64,000 bases of DNA, taken from positions 1,178,001 through 1,242,000 of the forward strand of contig NZ_RKLQ01000001.1 of assembly GCF_019599405.1 (NCBI RefSeq), written 5' to 3'. Under the pieces are notes generated by a model. It made no database searches and was not told the origin of the DNA. It saw nothing but the letters and a program-made list of their open reading frames with translations. The DNA is from Haloarcula salinisoli (GTDB lineage Archaea > Halobacteriota > Halobacteria > Halobacteriales > Haloarculaceae). Of the stretch, positions 57,241-64,000 are shown one piece after another (positions within the stretch are counted from its first letter, which is position 1; the number at the start of each line of letters is the position of its first letter). The translations under genes and the position numbers were made by a program.

Positions 57241-59781
57241 TCACTCCGACTCGGCGTCGAGAGGGTCCGCACGAACGCTGGAGAGTCGCATCGCGTTCCC
57301 GGTGACGGCCGTCGTCATCCCGGCGTCGCCCGCAAGCACCGCCAGCCAGATCGGGACGTAGCCGAAGGGGACGGCGACGGCCAGAGCTGCTTTCACGCCC
57401 AGGCTCGCCCAGACGTTCTGGCGGATGACGCCGTTGGCCCGCCCGGAGAGGTCATAGAGGTACGGGAGCTTCGAGAGGTCGTCCGAGAGCAGAGCGACGT
57501 CTGCCGTCTCCAGCGCGGTGTCGGTGCCGGCCGCGCCCATCGCAACGCCGACTGTCGCCGTCGCCAGTGCCGGCGCGTCGTTGATGCCGTCCCCGACCAT
57601 GGCGACCCCGCCGTCGGTCTCGCCGTCGAGGGCTTCGACGTGGGCCACCTTCTCGTCGGGCAGCAGTTCCGCCGCGTAGTCGTCGACGCCGACCTGATCG
57701 GCGATGGCGGCGGCGGTGCGCTCGTTGTCGCCGGTGAGCATCACTGTCTTCTCGATACCCAATTCTCTGAGTCGTTCGACCGCCGCGCGAGCCTCGGGGC
57801 GAACCCCGTCGGCTACGGCGATGACTCCCTCCAGTTCGTCCTCGGTCCCGACCAGGACGACCGTCTTTCCCTCGGACTGTAGCTCCGGGACTGTCTCGTC
57901 GAGCAGGTCCAGGCAGTTGTTGCGCTCACAGAGCTGCTGGGCGGTCTTCGTGACCAGCCCCCCGTCGGTCGTCGCGTGGACGTGCGAGAGATCGAAATCG
58001 AGTTCCTCGAAGAGCCCCGGCTTACCGGCGAAATGCGGGATTCCGCCCAGTTCCGCCCGGACGCCTTTGCCGGTGATGCTCTCGAAGTCGTCGATATCGC
58101 GCTCACCGCCCTCGCCGGCCTCGGCGACGATGGCCTCGCCGATGGGGTGTTCGCTCCGGGCCTCCAGCCCGCGGGCACAGCGCAGGACGTCGTCCTCGCT
58201 GTTCCCGTTCAGCGCGATGACGTCGGTGACGGTGAGTTCGCCCTTCGTGAGCGTCCCGGTCTTGTCGAAGGCGACCACGTCGACCTCGCCCATCGCTTCG
58301 AGGTGGTTGCCACCCTTGATGAGCACGCCGTTCTTCGCGGCGCTCGTGATGCCCGAGACGACCGAGACGGGCGTCGAGATGACGAAGGCACAGGGACAGG
58401 CAAGCACCAGTAGCGTCAGCCCGTAGACGACCGCCGTCGAGAGGGTCGTCCCGAGGACGACCGGGCTGGCGAGGGTCACGAGGACGGCGAAAGCGACGAC
58501 GACGGGCGTGTAGTACGCCGAGAACCGCTCGACGAACTGCTCGCGCTCGGTCTTGTTCGACTGGGCGTCCTCGACCATCTCGACGATGCGCGAGAGCGTG
58601 TTGTCGCCCGAGACCGAGGTAACCTGGAGTTCGAGGTACCCCTCCTCGTTGATTGTCCCCGCGTACACCTCGTCGCCGACGGTCTTGTCGACGGGGACGC
58701 TTTCGCCGGTGATGGGCGCCTGATTGACGGCGCTCTCGCCGTCGATGACGTCGCCGTCCAGCGGAATCTTCTCACCGGGCCTGACGACGACGCGCTCGCC
58801 CACGTCGACGGTATCGACCGGGACCGTCAGTTCCTGGTCATCGCGCCGGACCGTCGCTTCCTCGGGCGAGAGGTCCATCAGCTCTTCCAGTGAATCCCGG
58901 GCGCGGTCCATCGAATACCGCTCCAGCAGCTCGGCGATACTAAACAGGACCGCGAGCGTCGCGGCCTCGAAGTACAGCGCTTCGCCGAAGGCCAGACTGG
59001 CCGTCAACGCCCCGAGGATGGCGATGGACATCAACAGGTCGATGTCGAGGTTCAGGTTGCGCGCCGAGTAGTAGCCGTTACGCAGGATAGCCTGTCCGCC
59101 GACGGCGACGGCGACGAGGAAGAGCAGGTCCGCGACGTGCAGGGCACTGCCAAGCACCGTCCCGACCTGTGCGTTCGCACCGGGGAGCACGAACTCCAGG
59201 ACCAGCCCGATAGCCAGCACGACCCCGCTGGCCCACGTCTTGAGCGCCCGCGGGCTGGTCCAGAGTTCTTCGTCGGTCCCCGCGTCGGTGGTGCCAGTGG
59301 TGTCTTCGACGTCGTAGCCCGCGCGCTCTATCGCGGCGACGATTTCGTCGTCCGTCGGTTCGGCACCGCTCCGTGTCAGGACGACCGTTCCGGTCGTGGG
59401 CTGGGTCTCGAAACTCTCGAGACCCTCGACGGTCGACAGCGCGGATTCGACCTTGCCCGCACAGGACGCACAGTCCATGTCGGGCACGGAGAGCCGGAGC
59501 GTCTCCGTCGGCTCCGCAACGGCGTAGCCGGCCGACCGAATTCGCTCGGCTATCGCCGCCGGGTCGGTCGCGTCCTCGTCGTAGGTCACGGTCAGGGTGC
59601 CGGTCGTCACCTGCGGGTCGATTGCCTCGACCCCCTCGAGCGTCTCGACGCTCGACTCGACCTTGCCAGCACAGGAGGGACAGTCCATCTCGGGGACGTC
59701 GAACTGGCTGACCCCGCTGTCACCTCGGTCCGTCGTCTCGCCCCCTGTTTCCGGCCCGCCGTCGGGTTCGTCGGTCGTCAT
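57241..59781 (-). CDS. P1B-type heavy-metal ATPase, Zn/Cd-like, two HMA domains
   Basis: An 846-residue transporter. HMA domains at residues about 27-90 (MDCPSCAGKV, Cys34/Cys37) and 97-160 (MDCASCAGKV, Cys104/Cys107), eight membrane helices, the TGES actuator motif (ITGESVPVDK), the membrane CPC in LACPCAFVISTPVSVVSG, DKTGTLTKGE, the SEHPIGEA locus, and GDGINDAPALATA. CPC followed by FVISTP, and the last-helix pair Lys/Asp (VKAALAV, LAGDAGM), are marks of P1B-2 Zn/Cd/Pb pumps rather than CopA. It should export divalent metal at the cost of ATP. No adjacent regulator. Confidence 0.9.
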   Translation of the reverse strand: MTTDEPDGGPETGGETTDRGDSGVSQFDVPEMDCPSCAGKVESSVETLEGVEAIDPQVTTGTLTVTYDEDATDPAAIAERIRSAGYAVAEPTETLRLSVPDMDCASCAGKVESALSTVEGLESFETQPTTGTVVLTRSGAEPTDDEIVAAIERAGYDVEDTTGTTDAGTDEELWTSPRALKTWASGVVLAIGLVLEFVLPGANAQVGTVLGSALHVADLLFLVAVAVGGQAILRNGYYSARNLNLDIDLLMSIAILGALTASLAFGEALYFEAATLAVLFSIAELLERYSMDRARDSLEELMDLSPEEATVRRDDQELTVPVDTVDVGERVVVRPGEKIPLDGDVIDGESAVNQAPITGESVPVDKTVGDEVYAGTINEEGYLELQVTSVSGDNTLSRIVEMVEDAQSNKTEREQFVERFSAYYTPVVVAFAVLVTLASPVVLGTTLSTAVVYGLTLLVLACPCAFVISTPVSVVSGITSAAKNGVLIKGGNHLEAMGEVDVVAFDKTGTLTKGELTVTDVIALNGNSEDDVLRCARGLEARSEHPIGEAIVAEAGEGGERDIDDFESITGKGVRAELGGIPHFAGKPGLFEELDFDLSHVHATTDGGLVTKTAQQLCERNNCLDLLDETVPELQSEGKTVVLVGTEDELEGVIAVADGVRPEARAAVERLRELGIEKTVMLTGDNERTAAAIADQVGVDDYAAELLPDEKVAHVEALDGETDGGVAMVGDGINDAPALATATVGVAMGAAGTDTALETADVALLSDDLSKLPYLYDLSGRANGVIRQNVWASLGVKAALAVAVPFGYVPIWLAVLAGDAGMTTAVTGNAMRLSSVRADPLDAESE

Positions 59782-59960
59782 TACTCGAGACTAGCTCGTG
59801 CGCATTTATTAATTCAGCTGTTATCAGAGCGGGTTTAGATGCCGATTGTTAATAATACACCGACCCCAAATTATGAAAAACGGCGGGTCCACAGGGAAAC
59901 TCGGTGCTGTGGCCGGAGAAACACCAAAGCGGCAAAGTAGCGTGGCCCCTGAGCGGGGCT

Positions 59961-60527
59961 ATGCGACGCCGCAGGTTTTTGCGAACGGTGGGTCCGGTGG
60001 CTGCCGGGGCAGTGGCCGGTTGTGTGGGTGAATCGGAAGAAACTCCCGGATTATTCAAGGTATCGAGTCCAGAACTGGACCCGGGCGGGTCTCTGCCGGA
60101 ACGGTTCACCTGCTACGGCGCCGGGGAGTCGCCTCCGTTCAAAATCGAGCGCGTCCCGGACCCTACCGAGACCCTCGCCATCGTCGCGGAGTACGACAGC
60201 GGGGGCATCACCGACCCCATCTTCTGGACGCTCTGGAACGTCCCCCCGGACACGGAGCGGATTCCAGCGGGACTCCCACGCTCGTCGACGGTCCAGTCAC
60301 TGGGCGGGGCCGCGCAGGGTCGACCAGAGGGTGGCGAGGTCGGGTACGAACCACCGTGTCCCCAGCCCGACCAGCCCTACACGAATCGGTTCCAGGTCTA
60401 TGCCCTCGGCGAGACTCTCGACGTGGCGGGCGGCACCGACCACGACACTGCGTCGGAGGCCATCGGGGACGCGGTGCTCGCGAGCCGACGGTTCACGGTC
60501 GACTTCGAGCGGACGGCCGCGCCCTGA
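59961..60527 (+). CDS. YbhB/YbcL (PEBP/Raf kinase inhibitor-like) Tat lipoprotein
   Basis: A 188-residue PEBP-family protein. The Tat signal RRRRFLRTVGPVAAGAVAGC is followed by FKVSSPELDPGGSLPERFTCYGAGESPPFKI, DPIFWTLWNVPPDTERIPAG and GEVGYEPPCPQPDQPYTNRFQVYAL, the YbhB/YbcL signatures including the ligand-pocket DPxxxW-like region. Its anion pocket may bind phosphoryl ligands. Surface-anchored by lipobox Cys21. Confidence 0.82.
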   Translation: MRRRRFLRTVGPVAAGAVAGCVGESEETPGLFKVSSPELDPGGSLPERFTCYGAGESPPFKIERVPDPTETLAIVAEYDSGGITDPIFWTLWNVPPDTERIPAGLPRSSTVQSLGGAAQGRPEGGEVGYEPPCPQPDQPYTNRFQVYALGETLDVAGGTDHDTASEAIGDAVLASRRFTVDFERTAAP

Positions 60528-60642
60528 CCCGCCGTCGCTTCATCGCCAGACGAGCCCGGGGTGGGGTGAACCACTGCCGGTACTCCTCCTGCTCGACGTT
60601 CTCCGAACGCGGGAAAAATAAATTTAATCGGGGTTTAGCAGA

Positions 60643-60650
60643 ATTTATAA
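60643..60650 (+). promoter_or_regulatory. TATA box of the second pilin-like gene
   Basis: ATTTATAA centred about 30 bases before the ATG at 60677. Confidence 0.5.
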
Positions 60651-60676
60651 GAGAAGAGATACATACGTGTTAGTGA

Positions 60677-61174
60677 ATGTGGGGGAAGCTGTTCGACGGT
60701 GACGGCGAGGTATCGCAGGTGGTTGGGGCCACCCTGCTGATCGCCATCTCGATACTGTTGGCGGTCACCACCGCAGCCTTCGTCATCGGTCTGGGGGACC
60801 GGACAGGTACCTCTCCACCGGAGGTGGAGTTTACCTACGAGTACTCACAGGTTGGGAACGGAAACCTGACAATTGTCCACGAAAGCGGGGAGACGCTGGA
60901 CCCGAGTACCGTCGAGGTCAGAGCCGACATACAGTTCCGACCGGCACCGGGCAACGACAGCGGGACACTGCGAAGCTCCGGAGTCGAGTCGTACGCCCTC
61001 GACAGCATTGCCACCGGGAGTGAGTGGGTCGGAACCGCTTTGGAACAGGGCTCGGAGTTCACGGTCGTCGGCAACGACTCTACGCTCAACAGCGGGACCA
61101 TCCGCATCGTCTGGGTCGGCCCCGCCGACGGTGACACCACCGTCCTCGGGGAGTGGCAGGGACCAGGAGCGTAA
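60677..61174 (+). CDS. type IV pilin-like (archaeal pilin N-domain) protein
   Basis: A 165-residue protein: leader MWGKLFDGDGEVSQVVG followed by ATLLIAISILLAVTTAAFVIGL, the archaeal pilin-like N-helix, and a beta-rich ectodomain (VEFTYEYSQVGNGNLTIVHESGETLDPSTVEVRADIQF). The ectodomain shares its FTY(D/E)Y...L.(V/I).H start with the pilin-like protein at 18.3 kb. No assembly genes nearby. Confidence 0.7.
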   Translation: MWGKLFDGDGEVSQVVGATLLIAISILLAVTTAAFVIGLGDRTGTSPPEVEFTYEYSQVGNGNLTIVHESGETLDPSTVEVRADIQFRPAPGNDSGTLRSSGVESYALDSIATGSEWVGTALEQGSEFTVVGNDSTLNSGTIRIVWVGPADGDTTVLGEWQGPGA

Positions 61175-61183
61175 CAGCCCTCG

Positions 61184-62215
61184 CTACTCGTCGTCGAGCC
61201 ACCACCGCAGTGTCAACGCCACGGAGTCGTCGAGCCCGAACACACCGCTCTCGCGTTCCACGATGGCGGCCTGTGGCGCATCGAGCGTAACCGAGTGACC
61301 GTCCACGGTGACGGTTACCTCGTCGGCTTCATCGATCGACTCGGACAACGTGTCCAGGTCCGCGAGGACCACTTGCGGGCTGGTATCGCTCGGGGTAGCG
61401 TGCTGGTCGACTCCATCGATGACCGGCGCGATGTCGACGTCCGCCGACCGGTTCGAGAGGACCGCGTTGACCACCGCTCCCAGCAGGACGACGAGGCCGA
61501 TGATGTACAGCCAGGTGAGCAGGAGGAGGATACTGGCGACGAGATTCGCGCCGGCCGCCGTCCCGCCCCTGAACTCGGTGAACAGCACCTGCGCGACGGT
61601 CAGCCCGACCGCGGCAAACACCGTCCCCGGGACGACCTCAAGAAGCGTCACGTCCGTGTCCGGGAACACGTAGTACATCGGGTAGAACACCACGAACAGC
61701 CCTACCGTCGTCGCCAGCGCACGGAGGACGGTCCCCAGCGGCCCCGCGAGGGACAGCGAGACGGCATTGCCCACCGCGCTCACTCCCACCAGTGCGAGCG
61801 CAACCGTGACGAGCATCAGAGAGCCATCCGCCAGCTGGTCGGCAAAGGTGTTGTGCTCGCTGGTCTCGTAGATGTCCGAAAACGCCGTGTCCAGGCCGCG
61901 GAAGATACGCAGCGCCCCCCAGACGAGGAACACCAGCCCGAGAAGCGAGACCGAGGCGTCCGCGTCCGAGAGCCCCTGCTGGATGAGCACGCTCGCCTGT
62001 TCGGTCAACACCGATTCGAGGATGCCGACGACCGAGTCACGGATCGCGGCGTTCTCAGTCCGCTGGAGGACCGTCAGCACCAGCAACAGGAGCGGCAGTA
62101 TAGAGAGGAAGGCGTGATAGGCAATCGACCCCGCCATGAACGTTATCTTCTCGACTCTCGCCTCGTGGACGACGGCGCGGCCCACCTCCTCGATCCGACT
62201 GACTCTATCGTTCAT
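61184..62215 (-). CDS. YihY/BrkB-family membrane protein
   Basis: A 343-residue protein with six membrane helices: FMAGSIAYHAFLSILPLLLLVLTVL, VFLVWGALRIFRGLDTAFSDIYETS (family signature), TLLEVVPGTVFAAVGLTVAQVLFTEF and LLLLTWLYIIGLVVLLGAVVNAVL. The C-terminal 95 residues are a cytosolic acidic extension with two beta-rich parts. The family's role is unclear (transport or cell-surface). The start at 62215 is chosen within a much longer open frame running to 63031. Confidence 0.86.
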   Translation of the reverse strand: MNDRVSRIEEVGRAVVHEARVEKITFMAGSIAYHAFLSILPLLLLVLTVLQRTENAAIRDSVVGILESVLTEQASVLIQQGLSDADASVSLLGLVFLVWGALRIFRGLDTAFSDIYETSEHNTFADQLADGSLMLVTVALALVGVSAVGNAVSLSLAGPLGTVLRALATTVGLFVVFYPMYYVFPDTDVTLLEVVPGTVFAAVGLTVAQVLFTEFRGGTAAGANLVASILLLLTWLYIIGLVVLLGAVVNAVLSNRSADVDIAPVIDGVDQHATPSDTSPQVVLADLDTLSESIDEADEVTVTVDGHSVTLDAPQAAIVERESGVFGLDDSVALTLRWWLDDE

Positions 62216-62302
62216 ACTCCGGGTTGCAGAGCCCCTCGCAAATAGCCAGCGTTCGCACAGAGCCGACGTGGGCTTATCATCCTCCAGCCCGTACACGTGG
62301 GT

Positions 62303-62710
62303 ATGAGTGAACAGGCCGATAGCCTGCCGGAGACCGACGACGAATGGCGCGAGATACTCACCGACGAGGAGTACCGAATCCTCCGCGAAGCCGGAACCGA
62401 ACCCCGCTTCAGTAGCGACCTCATGGAGGTCAAAGACGACGGCGTCTTCACCTGTGCGGGCTGTGGGGCAGAGCTGTTCGACAGCGAGGAGAAGTTCGAC
62501 TCCGGAACTGGGTGGCCCAGCTTCTGGGACGTCTACGATGAAGGCACCGTCGAGACGCGTGTCGACAACAGCCACGGAATGCGCCGGACGGAGGTCGTCT
62601 GTGCGAACTGCGAGGGCCACCTGGGCCACGTCTTCGACGACGGCCCCGAGCCGACCGGCAAGCGCTACTGCATCAACGGGGCGGCGCTTGAGTTCGAGAG
62701 CGAAGACTAG
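62303..62710 (+). CDS. msrB: peptide-methionine (R)-S-oxide reductase MsrB
   Basis: A 135-residue MsrB repairing methionine-R-sulfoxide. Zinc cysteines are CAGCGAELFD and VCANCEGHLGHVF; the substrate-site GTGWPSFWDVYDEG and the catalytic Cys in GKRYCINGAALEF are present. It overlaps the convergent glutaredoxin-like gene by 4 bases. Confidence 0.95.
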   Translation: MSEQADSLPETDDEWREILTDEEYRILREAGTEPRFSSDLMEVKDDGVFTCAGCGAELFDSEEKFDSGTGWPSFWDVYDEGTVETRVDNSHGMRRTEVVCANCEGHLGHVFDDGPEPTGKRYCINGAALEFESED

Positions 62711-62946
62711 GCGTAGGACCGCTCGACGAACTCCAGGATGCGGTCGGACTCGGCCATCGTGACGCCGCGCTCCTCGTCGACCAGGACCGGGACCGCCCGC
62801 TGGCCCGAGACCCGCTTGACCTCGTCGCGCTTCGAGTGGAGCGCCTCGACCCAGACGCTGTCGTAGTCGACGCCCAGTTCGTCCAGCCGGTCGGCCACTT
62901 TCTCGCAGTACGGACAGCCCTCGAGCTGGTAGAGTGTGTGACTCAT
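62707..62946 (-). CDS. glutaredoxin/GST-N-like small redox protein
   Basis: A 79-residue thioredoxin-fold protein: MSHTLYQLEGCPYCEKVADRLDELGVDYDSVWVEA, CPYC active site, cis-Pro in RAVPVLVDEERGVTMAESDRILEFVERSY. A monomeric disulfide or glutathione-like thiol reductase (Haloarchaea use gamma-glutamylcysteine). It is paired tail-to-tail with msrB, consistent with a redox repair theme. Confidence 0.9.
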   Translation of the reverse strand: MSHTLYQLEGCPYCEKVADRLDELGVDYDSVWVEALHSKRDEVKRVSGQRAVPVLVDEERGVTMAESDRILEFVERSYA

Positions 62947-63205
62947 AGCGGGTCGTACGGTCCCCGGCCTGAAAATGAGTTCGCCATCTTGTCTCAGCGA
63001 GAGAATCCCGTCGTCGTCGGCCTGCGGCCAATCACCTTTAGCGGCTTCGACGCCACATGTTCACGGCGGGTGTGAATCGCGTAAACTTCGGTTAGAATTC
63101 GCCGTGTTACTGCTAGTCTTGAGTCTCAAACGGACCGACCGGGTTCTACTTTCACTGTGGGTGGCTAATTTTTAAGGTCCCACCGCAAGTGTAATAAAAT
63201 GGTTG
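62947..63205. other. intergenic region including the left side of an IS element
   Basis: Between the glutaredoxin and tnpB starts. An AT-rich TGGCTAATTTTTAAGG (63163-63178) may be the tnpB promoter. The exact left end of the insertion sequence is not identifiable without the right end. Confidence 0.4.
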
Positions 63206-64000
63206 ATGAAGCGCACCAACACTTTCGCCGTGCGACCGCTCTCTGAAGACGGAGAGCATGTGCTACGGGAGTTGTTGGACGCTTCTGCCGCTCTCTGGAA
63301 TGAGGTCAATTACCAGCGCCTCATGCGGTACAACGACGAAGACGGCTTTGAGGACGAGGACGTGTGGGATGCCGATACAGGCCGACTCGAAGGCAAGTAC
63401 AAAGGCGTTCTCGGTGCGTCTACTACTCAAACCGTAAGACGAGCAAACAGCGAAGCGTGGCGCGGATTCTTCAAAACCAAGAAAAAGTATCACGACGACT
63501 CGGAAACGTCAGTCACGGAACACCCAGAACCGCCGGGATTCCGTGGCAACGAGGATGATGGGCGTGTCCTCAAAGGCGTCATCCGCAAGGACGCATACTC
63601 TGTTGAGTGGGGCGGCCGCTCCCGACTTGAGATTGTCGTTGGGGAAGCCCTCCGAGACAAACACAACAGTCGAAAAAGCCGTCTCCGGCTGGAAATCGTC
63701 GGCAACCCAAACTGGCCCGACTACGACGAACAGAGCCGGCTAGAACTGTGGTACGACGAGACTGATAGCACCTTCCGAGCTTCGCAACCCGTGACTGTTT
63801 CAGATGATGTACGGGATACTCCACTGGCCGATGAAACGGCCGCTCTGGACATTGGTGCAAACAATCTCGTCGCCTGTACCACTACGACCGGCGAGCAATA
63901 TCTCTACGAAGGCCGCGAGCTGTTCAACCGATTCCGTGAGGCAACGCGAGAGATTGGTCGGTTACAGTCCATACTCGAAGACGGTAGATACAGTAGCGAG
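63206..64000 (+). mobile_element. tnpB: IS1341-type TnpB (RNA-guided nuclease family), C-terminus cut by window edge
   Basis: 265 codons of a transposase-associated TnpB starting [21 protein letters not shown] wedge-like N-terminal region and the first RuvC motif [21 protein letters not shown] (Asp215) are present; the second and third RuvC motifs and the zinc ribbon lie beyond the window. TnpB proteins cut DNA guided by a reRNA from the element's right end, which is outside. No tnpA is seen upstream, so the element resembles a stand-alone IS1341. Lower G+C than neighbours. Confidence 0.88.

Noticed and set aside
57241-59781. Copper exporter CopA as the identity of the P-ATPase
   Set aside because: The CPC is followed by FVISTP and the last helices carry the Lys and Asp of Zn/Cd pumps, not the Tyr-Asn and Met-x2-Ser of CopA.
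61184-63031. 615-codon form of the YihY-family protein
   Set aside because: The first 272 codons overlap msrB and the glutaredoxin-like gene and are shadow sequence; the family begins at MNDRVSRIEEVG (62215).

Overview
The window is a GC-rich piece of a haloarchaeal main chromosome. The evidence is strongly acidic proteins, Tat-type (RR) lipoproteins, archaeal informational genes (PriS, Gins51, TmcA), archaeal GTP cyclohydrolase III, Haloarchaea-only families, and TATA boxes about 27 bases before near-leaderless starts. The class I fructose-bisphosphate aldolase next to a PfkB kinase suggests the Haloarculaceae; that is inference, not proof. The window opens inside tmcA (its C-terminus is cut off) and closes inside an IS1341-type tnpB. 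Most of it is ordinary core genome.

Layout: 1-5.4 kb: tRNA modification, stress protein, MscS channel, PAC2 protein, zinc ribbon, eIF-2B-like protein. 5.6-7.5 kb: class I aldolase plus PfkB kinase. 7.6-13.2 kb: small haloarchaeal families, OsmC, a hydroxyacid dehydrogenase, HtrA, TspO. 13.2-15.4 kb: replication pair Gins51-PriS. 15.5-18.7 kb: membrane proteins and a pilin-like protein. 18.8-20.5 kb: glpR-pfkB. 20.5-31.5 kb: branched-chain amino acid genes (leuA, ilvB-ilvN-ilvC-small ORF-leuC-leuD, and leuB, which is cut off from the rest by two unrelated genes and two repeat arrays). 31.7-41.8 kb: small proteins, a large internally duplicated secreted propeller protein, a peptidase, an ABC exporter. 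41.8-45.6 kb: aroA, aroC and a uracil-DNA glycosylase-like protein. 46-52.5 kb: tRNA-Ser, a tandem pair of secreted membrane-anchored paralogues, GTP cyclohydrolase III and a hairpin array. 52.5-63 kb: lipoproteins, tRNA-Thr, a collapsed histidine-kinase remnant, a Zn/Cd-type P-ATPase, a pilin-like protein, redox enzymes. 63.2 kb to the end: tnpB.

The most interesting observation is upstream of ilvB. A TATA box is followed by a near-leaderless 28-codon ORF whose end reads ALLLHGVGIVGAF, with CTT-CTT-CTT, GTA, ATT and GTA codons. Its last codons and stop lie inside a 12-bp hairpin. This looks like a branched-chain amino acid leader peptide of the attenuator kind, which to my knowledge is not an established mechanism in Archaea. 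Similar short near-leaderless ORFs precede aroC (two Tyr codons and a Pro-Pro-Pro run, coupled by TAATG), leuA, and a small unknown gene at 37.2 kb.

Two other themes recur. First, several repeat or hairpin arrays begin at the stop codon of a gene (37-bp, about 58-bp and about 64-bp units), and both tRNA genes are followed by a similar module with an inverted copy of the T-arm. Second, a 14/16-matching sequence lies upstream of both glpR-pfkB and the aldolase-kinase pair, suggesting one fructose regulon.
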